Assembly (NCBI GenBank): GCA_963855995.1
Contig: OY979723.1
Coordinates: 9,987,013 to 10,051,012 of the forward strand
Length of the DNA: 64,000 bases
Origin: Muricea muricata
Lineage: Eukaryota; Cnidaria; Anthozoa; Malacalcyonacea; Plexauridae
Direction of reading: 5' to 3'
A program made the translations under genes and the position numbers. Positions 22,859 to 35,500 of this stretch are shown piece after piece (position 1 is the stretch's first letter; each line of letters starts with the position of its first letter). The notes beneath the pieces were generated by a model. The model had not been told where the DNA came from and searched no databases. It worked only from the letters and a program-made list of their open reading frames with translations.

Positions 22859-25070
22859 TATGGCGTCAGATAACCGCCAATAACCATGTTGTTATAAATT
22901 CAACATGTTTCCGTTTTTAGGTAACTTTCAAAATTGGACATATAAAATTCAGCATAGCGTTTAAATTTGGCATTGCTTCAATTTCAACATGTTTCCGCAT
23001 TGAGGTACTTTTATAAATTGAACATATCAAATTTAGCATGTTAATCAAACGTTGAAGTTTCAAAACATGTTGAAAACGAAAACTGCATGAATTTACTGCA
23101 ACCCGTAAAACTTCCGCCAAATATCAATTATCGAATTCCAGGGCCTTCCCCCCCCCCCCCCCCCCCCGGCATGCACATTGCAAAACGATCACAACATGGT
23201 GACTGCGAATAAAAATATAAATGAAAATATAGTCGCTGTTGAAGACTTGAAGATATAATACCGAGATTTATAGAAGGCCTTGGTGATTTAAAACAAGTGC
23301 ACACTAAGCAACGTGGTAGACGAGTAGACCTGCATATGATATTGATATACCAGAGAGACAAATAAAATTTTTGTTGTAATTAGGTTTTAAAGTTAGTGAT
23401 ATAAGCAGCATGATTGGTGTTAAAAAAAGAACCTTAGCATCACATAGTGTAGCAGTTTAAAGCAACCATGTTAGTTATTGGAGAACAGAACTTTGAACAA
23501 TATAAGTTAAATTTTCTAGGAACACCACATAAACTAATTATTAGTGCAAATTAGCTGATAATTAGAGCATTCAGATCATGACATATCAACAATTTACATT
23601 TATGTATGCAAAAGACGTATGAATTTGAATAATCGCAGGCCCAGTTCATATGGTCTTGGGTTCAAAGGACACCCTACCCAACACAGCCCCTACATGTGCA
23701 AGGTTGTAAATTAACAATTGTCCGTCCTGCTAGGGTTACCCTCTTACATAAACCGAGTGGCCATACTGCCAGGTAACGCTACTAGTACAGGTTAGTTTAG
23801 TTTAGAAGTTCTCATGAATATTTCGTTAATTGGTCTAGCCCGTATGCATAAATTATTGACATGTCCAGGATTGGTAGTTTGGCCTATTAGAGGCCAAATA
23901 ACTCGATTTTGGCTTCTTTTTTTCTTGCTTGGCCTCAAAAAAAAAGTTTGGCTTTTTGGCTACTTTTTGGCCTCTTTCCATTTCAAAGTAATGCTTGGAA
24001 AATGTTTCGATCTTAGTTTGATTTTATATGTTTAATCGTCATAATAATGTAGGTATACTAATTGTGATGTTAAAGGCATTTAGTATTCATGAGGACTTTT
24101 AGTATATGAGGATTATTTAGTATTCATGGAATGAATTAGTTATGCTACGCAGTACACTAGACATCGCACTGGTTGTAAAAGAAAAGCTAAACAGTGTCAA
24201 TACTCAAAACTATTAGGAATGAGTTTGCGATAAATTTGGGCTTTTTAGCATTTATTTGGCCGCGTTAGAAAAATTGTAGTTTGGCCTCTTTTGGTAGATT
24301 TTGGCCTCTTTTTGCATAGCTATTTGGCTCCAAGCATGCGCAGGATCTACCAACTCTGGACATGTCATGATCTGAATGCTCTCATGATTAGCTATATGAT
24401 GCTAAAGTTCTTTTTCTTGCTCCAGTCATACTGCTCACATCGCTAACTTTAAAACCTGGTTCCTAAATTCTTGTATATCAATATCATATGCAGGTCTGCT
24501 CGTCTACCACGTTGCTTAGTGTGCACTTGTTTTAAGCTGTACCGTTCCTTGAACACAGTCTGGACTCTGGATCACCAAGGCCTTCTATAAACCTCGGTAT
24601 TATATCTTCATCAGGGACTATATTTTCATTTATGCATTTACTCGCAGTCGCCATGTTGTGATCCTTGTGCAATGTGCATGCCGGGGGGAAAGGCCCTGCA
24701 ATTCGATAATTAATACTGGCGGAAGTTTTACGGGTTGCAGTAAATTCATGTAGTTTTCGTTTTCAACATGTTTTGAAACTTCAACATTTGATTAACATGC
24801 TGAATTTGATACGTTCAATTTTTAAAAGTACCCAAATGCGGAAAGATGTTGAAATTGAAGCAATGCTAAATTTAAACGCAATTCTAAATTTGATATGTTC
24901 AATTTATAAAAGTACTTCAATGCGGAACTGACATGCATGTTGAAATTGAAGCAATGCCAAATTTAAACGCTATGCTGAATTTGATATGTCCAATTTTAAA
25001 AGTTACCTAAAAACGGAAACATGTTGAATTTACAACAACATGATTATTGGCGGTTATCTGACGCCATATT
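22859..25070. repeat. 2.2-kb foldback (large inverted repeat) with ~730-base arms
   Basis: The left arm (about 22,859-23,610) and right arm (about 24,345-25,070) are diverged reverse complements. The outer ends share TGGCGTCAGATAACCGCCAA; the inner ends share GATCATGACAT / ATGTCATGATC and AGCATTCAGATCATG. Inside each arm a unit containing TGAAATTGAAGCAATGC and AAATTTAAACGC is repeated two to three times. A 735-base spacer holds repeats of TTTGGCCTC. No transposase is visible. It could be a foldback transposon or an inverted duplication of a tandem array. A poly-C run near 23,150 lies in the left arm. Confidence 0.8.
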
Positions 25071-28000
25071 ATGAGGTGGACAAAACCAGGCTTTATCTCT
25101 CAAGCCATGCAAATGATTTGTAAATAAATCTTTTTTTCCGTTGATCTGGGTTGATACGTACAGCAGCTGTTCAATTATTAAACTTTCTAATTAGAATAAA
25201 ATACGCTATTTTAAGCCCAACCACGGAGTGCAGGAGACGGGTGGTTTTATTTATATAAAATAAACTTATGTGTGTCAAGCTTATTTGGGCATTTATATTT
25301 AGGAAACGAATTTTATTGAAGGGAGTTACGAGGGTGTAATTAGAGAAGAAACATTTCGAAAGCAAGCGTTTCTTCGCCAAGTGTATCTTTTATAAAGTGG
25401 ATGTGGGCGTTTGCGGTCTTTGAAATTCATGTTCTTTCGTTAACTCCATTTGGAGGCGTTTTATAGAAGATTTATGCAAAAAAAAAGGAAATATGGACAA
25501 TTGCCATTGTAGACTAAAATTTGAAGCAAAAAAACGAATTTCCATCAGCACAGCATCAGCACATCTTTAAATTTTACTAGTACAAAGTTCCGTTGTTGCA
25601 TGTATATGGGATGGAAATGTTGTAAAATATAGCCTTTTATATGAGTCACCTTGTTCTTTCACTCGTAATCGAAGGAGGAAAGTATAACGCTATCTCAATT
25701 CATTTAAACCTCTCTGGTTTTTACATAGTTATATACGCTCTAAATATTCGGTAGTTAGAAACTCCTTAATCAACGGACACTTTTTAGGTTTCTTGCGCGA
25801 AGAAAATGTGAGAAAAAAACTTCGTTGTTAAAGGTATTAACGAGGATGATAAGAGATAATGAGCATTCAAAATTGCGTCCGCTACAAAGGTAGGTCGACT
25901 TTTTTTATATCTTTGTTTGTATGAGCGAACTCAAAATAAAAATCAGCCGCATTTTTATTTTTGGTGCTTGGTCAAAGGTTAAAACCACTTTATCATATAA
26001 ACGACCTTCATTTACTTTAGCATGCCGACATAACTGAAAGACCATTTTATTGAGTGATTTCATAAAGATAAATACTCCGATACATAATATGATCAAACTT
26101 GTTTCAAGCAAAGAAATATAACCAACCAACCAATATTTGACGCAAAAACGGGTGTTTTCTTTATAGCATTTTAAAGACTTCTCTGCAGTTTCTTATTTCC
26201 TATTTCTCTCCACATTTTACAACCTTTCTTTGCGCGTATACATAATATTATCAATCCTGAGTCAAACCTAAATCAAACATTCTCTATCGCTTACCTCAAG
26301 TTGTTTTTGGCGATAAACTGTTCTTCTCAGAACGGCAAAGTCAGTGTTAAAATTGAGCGTCGCTATAGCGCTCAGTGTTTTATAGACGCAATCTAATTGA
26401 AAATTTCAATTGGACACAGCGTGGTTTCAGCAGGCATCGTAATTAATCAATAGGACTCCGTCGTTTTACAAACAGCCAACGCTTTTCAATGGTTTTGAAA
26501 AGCCTTAAAAGTATAAAGTGCATTAGCCGCAAGTCTGTTAATTACACTTCGAGATATATAACAAAGATTACTAACAAAGATTTCATTATGCTCTTTCTAG
26601 AGTCTGGCGTTTCCATTAATTTAGATTTTGAATTAACCGATTGTGTTTAAAAAATCATTCTAAATATCACTGATATTTTTCTGCCGCCCGCGCGCGTCAT
26701 GACTCAGTCGCCATGCAATCGTGTAACAATTGACAAACTTTGCATGTGGAGTCGGCCGGTTTGTGGACGCTGTCAAATGTTGTCCGAGACTTAACGTGAA
26801 TTTTACTCAGTCTCGTTCTTCCTTGCGATTTGTGTACGTACAAGAATATAATGGTAAATTAGTAAAAGTTTACAAACGACTTTAGCAGTTCCATAAAATT
26901 CATCATAGTTTTCAAGGCAAAGCACTACATTTTTATCCCTACATGTAGATCTTTTCATCCGTCTACGTGTACATTTTCATCCTCCAAAACAGACACTAAT
27001 TACACCGATTGGTAGGTTATTTTGACTCTGTGCTTACATGGATTTTTTTCTTTTTTTTTATCGTAATGAATGATTTAATGGCTATAGGCAGTTCCTGTAC
27101 AGAGGGACAACAATATCCAGTTTCTCACTATTAAGCTCGCATTCACGGTCATATAGCCAATGTCAATGTGAGTTGAAAAAATAACCTTAAAATAGGCGCG
27201 AGAGTCAAAATTACCGACCCGCTTTGTCGTCTTGATCTTGGTTTCATTTTTTTATTCAAACGATGTAATGTCTATTGAACTACGTGCTCGTATAGTCAAA
27301 ATATACACATGAACAAATCAAAGTCCTTTTTATAAAACAATTACTTAGTGGTCGGTACAGCATAGATTGTAGTTGGTCTATTGGACAGTTTAATGCATGG
27401 CTTTTCTCACTATAACTGATATATTGAAGAAATCCCATTTAATTATGTTTTCTGATCGTATAGTGGCTAAAAGCTGCCAATAATTGAGCAATATTTTAGT
27501 GCCTTAAAGTATGAAATAGTTCATCAATTTTAAGCATCATTGGATCGTTGAGATTAATATACATTGTTAAAAGCTAAAAGACAGATTGATTGTGGGGGAA
27601 AATGAATCATGTTTGTTGAGAATTAATTGTCTATGCATATAAAAAAAAGTAAAAGTTTATCAGTGAAAGTCAAATTTTACATTAATAGAATCAGATAAAT
27701 TTGCATTTAATGACATCTAAAGCGTACAAAATCTTTCTCAAGCTGATAAGCTGCAACGTGAAATTAATTTTTGTTTGGCAACGAAATCAGTAAAAGTTAA
27801 TATTTGCACCGGACACAAAACCTGGCAAAGGATTCTCATTAAAAGTGTTAAAGATCGCGGCATGATCTTGAGGCACCTGCCCGCCAGCTACGAATAATAC
27901 AACACTTTAAGGCTTCGAACACTCGTGGGAGACGATAAAGAAAAGAACGAAATAGACGGGAGATTAAAAGATCAAGAAAATGACAAAAAGGACTGTTAAT

Positions 28001-28310
28001 CACGGATAGTCAAAGAACTCAGACTATTTATGCTCTTTAACTCTGTAGCCACCCATGATGCTATATCTACAAGATTAATCTGCTTCATAGATACTTCCGA
28101 TGATAGACAGGGTAGGAAAGCTGGATAATTGTCAAATGATGAAATTTAAGGTAGCTTTTTGCATTGAATACTTTTGAAGAAGAAATTGATTTTCACGATA
28201 TTCGATATTTTGTTGAGCATCTTAAGCGAGTATAGAGGGGGATTCCTGCTTTCTACTGCTAATACGTAGCATGTAGTTAACTACTCATGTCGTCTCAGCA
28301 GCTGTCTTGT
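25071..28310. other. No gene recognised
   Basis: About 3.2 kb with only short frames (up to 74 codons) lacking recognisable products. A GC-richer patch near 26,690-26,800 (CCGCCCGCGCGCGTCATGA) could be a promoter-like or repeat segment, but I cannot assign it. Confidence 0.4.
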
Positions 28311-28924
28311 TCACATCTTAGTGGGTTTTTTTTTGTTAATCCCAATGCATGTTCTTTGAGAAATTTTCCTCAATGCAATCATGCAGCTTCCTTTGACGTG
28401 AGGGGCAAAACGTCTGCAGTGGACAGCTTTGTGTCCCTCCCCACCCTTCATTCTGAATAGGATTATGGCCTTTGAATATGGTGGGAGAAGCAGAGTGTAT
28501 AACGTTAATGTCCAAAAATCGAAAATGATGCCAACTGAATACGTGATGTTAGCTCTTGTCAACGTCAATATCATGTGCTGCATAGAAGTCGCAAAACGAT
28601 ACTCAATGATTTGTAAATCATATTTTGTAACAGGAAGAGAGGATATGAAATATGCACTTAGTGTTTCCTTTCCAACATCCGAACGACTCATAGAAGGTAT
28701 GAAAACAGGGTCGTTTAAAATAAATATTCGATTGTTTGGATTCGAGGGTATATGTGTCAATCTTGAAACATCTATTGAGGAAAATCGCTTTGTTAGCGTC
28801 ATCAATTCCACTTGTGGGGTATCGCTTACGTCCATAATCAATGGAAACACCCCTCTTTCTAACCTTTTAAAGCATGTTTTGACGTCTACTTTTCTGCTGG
28901 TCTGCAGGAATTGCGTTGAATTGC
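28311..28924 (-). CDS. Unidentified coding exon (last exon of a minus-strand gene?)
   Basis: About 204 codons open from a good acceptor (a TTTATTTTTCTTCAG tract, exon from 28,924, phase 1) to a stop at 28,311. In this AT-rich sequence that length suggests coding selection now or recently. The frame has no ATG near its start, so at least one upstream exon would be needed; I did not find it. The product has a mixed globular composition, for example RLTHIPSN, RIFILNDPVFIPSM, SDVGKET and RFATSMQHM. The SDVGKET piece faintly recalls the DVG-K-T region of family 29 sialyltransferases, but the long motif that should precede it is absent. I give no function. It could be a decayed gene. An antisense frame of 169 codons overlaps it and is less likely real. 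Confidence 0.4.
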
Positions 28925-29188
28925 CTGAAGAAAAATAAACATGCAATCAGTGTAGTTTGCGGCATTGGTCGTTGACGCAATACTTCCTTTTCGGCATATG
29001 GCTAAAAGGTTTCTGAGGGCCAGAAACATTGCGGAGAATTGTAACATCATACTCGATCCAAGAGACATTGCACATCTATATATAACTCGCATAGTCCTGC
29101 GGAAGCATTAATATTGCTGACTCCTCCTTTGCAAACGAAAACATTCGCGTTCTGTGGAAAGCTTTAACGACGATAACTAACCTTCACC

Positions 29189-30864
29189 ATGAATTGTGTT
29201 TGTTGGCTATTTGTTTTGCACTTGGTGTACCTGATATCGCAAATGGACGCGCGTTTCATCTTCACAGATGAGGAAATTGAGTGGACTGAGATCGAGGAGG
29301 TATATATTATTAGCATAATTTGCCCAAAGCCTTCTTGTCATAACTTCAGTTCAGCAAGTTAAATTTCCAAAAGAAGAGCTGGTTATTCATTGTGTTGCTA
29401 TATGTACTTGTCGATACACTTCAGCAACCATGGTCAAGAGAATAGTTTATTCGAGAAGATTTGTTTATCGACCCTTTAGCCCCGACAATAAACGAGAACA
29501 AAATTACACAAGAGTTATACAAATATTTAATTTCATATTTCTATTCAAACAAGTAATGCCACTCTGTTCAACCTTCATGAACATTAACCAGCTCAAATCA
29601 AGAGTTTATGAGAGTTACGACTCAACGATGAATGTTACCAATCCTTTTTTAGAGTTTAAAGTTTGATAGAAAAAACCCTAGACAAATTATAGCACAAAAT
29701 CAATATATCCATGGTGAAAACAACAAATTGTCAATTACTACACTTATACAGCATGTTGAACCGATCGTTCGCTGATAGAGTCGCCCCGCCGAGTGAAACA
29801 ATATTAATAAGCAAAACTTCCTGAAAATTGATCGTAGCTCATTTTAAGCGGCTCGAAGTTCGCCAAATTCTCTTGTCTTCATTGACTATGTGGTTTCACT
29901 AGATTTCTACGTGGCTAGGTTGACACATAATCTTTCAGTTTGCTTTTGCAACACAACGATGTTGTGTATCAATCAGTGTAAATAAAAGGAAAGCTAGATT
30001 TCTCTCGGATCATGCAGTCCAGTTCTGTTAGATCTTGATCTGTAGTTGGAAAATGATTATGTGGTTTGCAGAATTCATCATTTTATTTTGGGGGTTAACG
30101 TGATATGATTTTTTTTTCATCCAGACTGTGGAAGTGTTTAATTGTTCTTCTGCCTTGAAACGGAACTGTCCAACCGGATATTGTTGCACCGCCGTCGAAA
30201 TGATATCCGAGGATGTAGATTGGGGAGTCTGCAGTAAATATAAAGAAATTGGAGAGCGCTGTGTGGAAAAATTATTGGTGGGTTGTTTGCTCACATATTG
30301 ATTGTGTATATTAAGTGCAGAGGTGGCTGAGCAGAGGGTGCAGAAAGGGGTACGGATGGTACTGAAGGGGGTACGGACGGTACTGAAGGGTCATAATCCC
30401 AATGCCGTTTTTTACTGTTTTCCCATTACCGCTTTTATCCAAAGCTCTTGAAGTTAAACTTTCCATTTTTGAGGTTATGAGTTTGAACTCTCACAAAGAG
30501 CTTATCAACAGGGGAGAGGATTGTGACATGATTGGAAAATCTCGGGAGATTTACTGAAAACTCAGTGGCATGGTTTATAAATCGAAAAGACTGTGGAGGA
30601 CCACCCCTGCCCCACAATAGGATGATTTTGCCTTCCCGCCCCCCCCCCCCCCCTCCATAGACTGAGCTATGTTTTGAACCTACAGTTCCTAACTGGAATC
30701 TAATTTTGATCCTAATATGTTCACTTCATTTGCAGCCTGGAGGCTTAACATGCCCATGCGCTCAGGGGCTCACGTGCAGACCTGATCCATTTTCCAAAAT
30801 CTTCTCGTGTGATAGCGTTGCATTATACCAGGGACCTTGGGGGATGTTTAAGGAACAAATGTGA
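29189..30864 (+). CDS. Secreted prokineticin/astakine-like ten-cysteine protein
   Basis: Three exons, 29189-29299, 30125-30277 and 30736-30864, all joined in phase 0, give 130 residues. The start MNCVCWLFVLHLVYLISQ is a likely signal peptide (cleavage about residue 21), followed by an acidic linker. The mature part has exactly ten cysteines in the order C-x7-C-x4-CC-x14-C-x9-C, then C-x-C-x5-C-x10-C, with the landmark pieces CPTGYCCTA, GERC and CPCAQGLTC. That is the colipase-fold pattern of prokineticins, MIT/Bv8 and astakines, and of the C-terminal domain of Dickkopf. The vertebrate AVITGA start of the mature peptide is absent, so binding to a prokineticin-type GPCR cannot be assumed. The family pattern is confident; a hormone or cytokine role is inferred. 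Confidence 0.85.
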
Positions 30865-31132
30865 AATCACGACAATGTATATAGTTTGGTAAGGATGGAA
30901 ACATCGACCAATAGACTGCATACTAGATCACACACATACATACGCTTCAGTAAAACGACGCATTTTGCCTCCTTCAAGCTTTTGAAACTATAGAATTACA
31001 TAATATTCTATATATAATATCTAACGACTGACGGTTATGTCAAATGCTCAAATCTGCCCTGCTGACTGTTCATATTATGATTATCTTTAAATGTATCCTT
31101 AATGCTGGTTGGTCAGTTAACCTACAAATAAC

Positions 31133-31351
31133 TACGCGCACAGTGGCGGATCTAGCGTAAGTCAAAATAAATTACCACAGCTCATTCTAGGATATATTTA
31201 CATTTTGAAATACCTTCAAAGCAACTTCATTGGTTAGATTTTATTCTTTTGAAATTCATAACCTATGACATTGTTATAAAGTTATTTTGAATTTAAAATT
31301 GAGCTGCTATAATTTATTTTGACTTACCCTGGATCCGCCACTGTACGCGCA
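31133..31351. mobile_element. hAT-type MITE with perfect 8-bp target duplication
   Basis: The element is 31,141-31,343 (203 bp), with ends CAGTGGCGGATCTAGCGTAA and the complement of CAGTGGCGGATCCAGGGTAA. The direct repeat TACGCGCA flanks it at 31,133-31,140 and 31,344-31,351. The arms extend to about 35 bases. Confidence 0.9.
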
Positions 31352-31399
31352 AATAATAGTTTGACATGCACATTTGTTAAAAACGCTGCTAAGCTTTAA

Positions 31400-32530
31400 G
31401 TAATAATACTCTGAGCATGCGCATTGCTTTCAAAATGTGTGAGCAATGGCCGCTTGCATTTGCTGAACATTCAAAAGGTTTTTGTGCAAAGCTTGCTGTT
31501 CCAAGTGACAAAGTCTCGTAAGAAGCTTTGTAAGAGAATGATAAAATTATTTAACTCGGTTTTTGCAAAATGCCGTTATTTGTCGATGGCTTGCAGAACA
31601 ACGTAACGGCAAGTAATTGATCTACTCACCATCGACAAGTCACAATATTTTGCTCAATCTCGTCCAATAATTGACAAACATTCGCCAGTACTAAAGTATC
31701 TAATATTCACTGCTCGACTCTATATATTGTAGGAGTTAAATACATGATTAACTTATGAATATGTAAATATATAAAAAGAAATCATATTTTTGCTCGTTTT
31801 CTGAGTGTACATTCACATCGGGCGGTCTGAAAAAAGGGCCTGGTCACGACGAATTGGAACCTAAGATCTTTGGAATACCAACTCATTGTTCTGTGCCCTG
31901 GTTCAACTGAGATAGTCGTGCTAGGGAGATATACTATCGTTTATAAATCAGGGATTATTTTAATCAACTTTTTCGTCGATAAATGAAGTTATGTGCGGTG
32001 ATAACACTATTCTGTCAATGTCTGTCGCTTGTGAAGATCTAATGAATCTTCAATTTCTCATCATTTGGAACTAAATAAAGAGATATGACAATACATTTTA
32101 AGTCATAGGTAAGAACGCTGGACGAAATTGTAATACCCGTTGTTAAATTTTTGATAACATGCTTAGTTTTTGAAATGTTGAAGGACAAAAAAGAACAGGG
32201 ACACCTAGTCATCCGCCATAAAAAAAACTATGCCGTCACAACAGGGTAAATCCATGTGGAATCGATATGTATACACTTCAATGAAGATTTAATTATTGGC
32301 AGTCAGTTTCATACAGGCTACCCTGTTTGTTATTAAGATAGGCTCAATTATAAAGCAAGATGGCGGAGCAGGCGGACGACTAGTGCCATTTGCCCTTCAA
32401 TTAATATTTCAGGAACTAAGCATGCTACGAAAGTTTAATACAATCGATAATACAATCACTTCAAAAACGTTCTTATCGATAAGCAAAAAAACATATGCTG
32501 TCATTATATCCCTGTAAGCCTTTTAAACTG
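31400..32530. other. No gene recognised
   Basis: Region between the prokineticin-like gene and the end of the channel gene. Short frames only. The 3' UTR of the channel gene should begin at 32,530 and extend leftward. Confidence 0.4.
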
Positions 32531-35500
32531 TCATAATTCCATTGGCCAAACTGACCAATAGATCACGTTAAAAAGAACGAACGAAACGGGAAAGATAATT
32601 CGGGCATATGTATCCAATTCATAGCGAGATTTCTTTGGTTTTTCTTGTCGGCTCGTTGCCGACTGGATGCTCTCCAAGCACTTTACAAGCTGTAGTAGAA
32701 GTAGATCATCATTCTCAGGATTGGAGGGAGGTTTAGGGGTATTGTTTTCACAGTTATCCTGAGGTGTAGGCATGGATCCAGCAGTCGTAACGCGCGCGTT
32801 AAGACCTCGCCAGTGACTGTTTTCGTTCGAAGCTGGCGGAACGTCATTCGCTGACATATGTTTGAGCGTTCCCTGCAAGAAGAAATAATTTTGTTGTACG
32901 ATGATACGACCATGCAAATATAACTATACTTTTAAAATTAGAGTCTCTCAATAAAATATTCCACCAAAGTTTATCAATCAAAACAAAAAGTTTGGCTGAA
33001 GTAACTTTTGTGAGCGCGAAGTCAAACTAGCAGTTTTGATGTAATAACTAATTGTACTTTCGGCCATTTGGCTAAAAACCGCCAAAACTTTAGGCAATAA
33101 CCTTAGAACTATTAGTTTTACACCACAAACTTTCATTCGATTGATAAACAGAGGCGAAGCCAGCCCGACATTTGGTCATGCAAATGCAAATTTTTATGTG
33201 TATTAGACCGTATAAGGAATCAATTTCTAAAGAAATGAATGATTAAAATTTGCGTAGCATGACCAAATCGTCGGGCACGCTTCGCTACTGTTGATAGACT
33301 GTGATCAAACTCAAAGGACTAAGGTGCTTTTTAAAAGCAGTTAAATTTGCACGCTTCACGGTAACGTCCGAACAGCCCACAAACGTATATTATTATTTGT
33401 TATGTGAGAGATAGATACGGATAAGGAAGGGTTTATTTCAAGACCCCGATCACTTTCAGCGTCCGAGGGGTTTTTATGACATAAACCCGACTTTCGATGT
33501 ATATGTTTCGGGGTTTATATTTCGAGCAGGTTTTCCAACAAGAATCTAACGACTTTAAAGATTTAAGTTTAAGACTCTTAATTAAGATTTCTTCATCCGA
33601 TTCGAAACTTCTTTACATAAGTTTCATCTAAAGAGTCACTATCGAAGTTAGTGACTGCGGTCCATTAAAGAAAACCGACTCGAAAATGAACTAAGGAAAA
33701 ATATGACCCCCCCCCTTCCAAGGTAGTCGTTAATGTTAATTGATCTAAACCAGCGCGTAGCCAGGACTTCCTCTCAGAGACCCGACGAAAATCAGGACGG
33801 AGACCTTATTTTAGATTAGATTGGCAAGCCCCCCCCCACCTCCCTCTAGCTACTGCTCCTTTGATCCAAGTACTTTACACACCTTGCTAGCGTCTTTCTC
33901 ACGCGAAGCCTGACTGTCGAACCTCCAGCACAACACAGACTCGATAAGACTGAAGAAAATAAAGGCAAACGACGACAGCAAGTAAATATCCATAGCTTTG
34001 ACGTAACTCATTTTAGGCACGGAGGAATTGCCATAACTCAAGAGAAACATAATAGTTAATATTGTTGTCACTCCGACCGTCAGGCGATTTCCAGTGTCCC
34101 TCTTGTCCATCCAGAATGCTATCCAGCTCAGCATCACTAGAAAAGCGCAGGGAAGGTACACCTGTAGGAGGTAGTAGCCCACACGACGCTTGAATTCAAA
34201 TGTAGCCGTTAAGAATGTAAAATTGCCTGAAAGAAAATGGTGATATTTACGACACGATAAAGCATAACGATTTCTATCCAGAGGTTTGTACCATCGAGAA
34301 TAAAAGGAAATAGAAATGCTGCATCTCAGTGTTCGCGTCATTGAAAAGATGATAAAAGAGTTGCGGCAAGACAACTCGACTCCACCTATCGCCACAGCTA
34401 AAAAGATTCTCGGAAAATTAGTAAAAATGCAAAGTTTGGGTGTGAAATGTTGTCAACTGTGTGTGATGCTATTGTCTGACTTGCAAATTCGTCCGACTTT
34501 GGATATTATTTTGTTGTGTTGCGCGAGGAAAAAGATCCACTTTGAGCCGAAAATGGTTATTTTTCCCGCGCGTGTGACAAAAATATACAAAAACATTACA
34601 AGGCAAAATCTACCACAGTTTACAACGTTTCGCAACCAAACTTTCGTTTTGAATTTTAATTTTACTACTTTTACGACGATCGTTTTTGCTGTGGCCGCGA
34701 TTTTGATTTTCCTGCCTTGTTCAAAATTTAGTTGATAGCTGCATGGAATCGTCTATTGATACTTCTGGTAGGGCGTAGCGGCATAGTGAATAGGAATTGC
34801 CATGGAGACGAGTGTTTCCTCGCGTGTACGGACGTGTAAACACATAACTAGAAATCAAACCAGACAAACTTACCCGAATAATATATAACATGTCGTGTCG
34901 AAGACGAAGATTTGACCAACACGAATTGTGCCAACTCACGGATCAATGTATTCGAGGTGGACACCTTTTCTTTGTTCCACTGATATGACACAGATTTCAC
35001 TGAATAGCCGTCTACGGGAGAAATTTATAAACAAAATAAGTGTTACAAAGTTTCTAGAAAAGACACAAAAAATAATCTCCGAGAATCCAGCAGTGGTTTT
35101 CTAAGAATTAAAAATTCAGACATTTAAGGTCACGTTGCACTTAAATGGCTTGTTAACTACACTAGAACAATATTGCTTGCCAGATATCGTTTGAGAAGTA
35201 ATGCAAGATTTGAGAAGTAATCAAAATCCACTAAACCAGATAAAACTCGTACTAGTATTTGCCGGGCAACACTGTCCGTGTTTAAGGTATGCAAACACTG
35301 ATTCGCCGCCATTGTTCACCTTGATAAATACAGCACAGCCAGGAGGACCCTGGGTGGCAGATTCTCGATCTTAGGGCTGTAACTAGAAATCAGTACTGGG
35401 GTGTGTTCGCTTAATAAAACAAATTCCGAAAATAGACATCTTGTTTCCTGATATTCAACAAAAAAAAACAAGGAAACGACTGAGTCGGTGATATTTCGTC

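Noticed and set aside
28311..28924. Sialyltransferase (GT29) assignment for the unidentified exon
   Set aside because: SDVGKET and the following spacing loosely recall the family, but the long conserved motif that must come just before it is absent and the C-terminal motif is not recognisable. Too weak to name.
28429..28938. 169-codon plus-strand frame
   Set aside because: It is antisense to the longer frame that has a good acceptor, and it shows no domain or signal. Probably a shadow.
34316..34735. 139-codon plus-strand frame
   Set aside because: It coincides with a diverged palindromic MITE in a receptor intron, and repeat homology explains the open frame.
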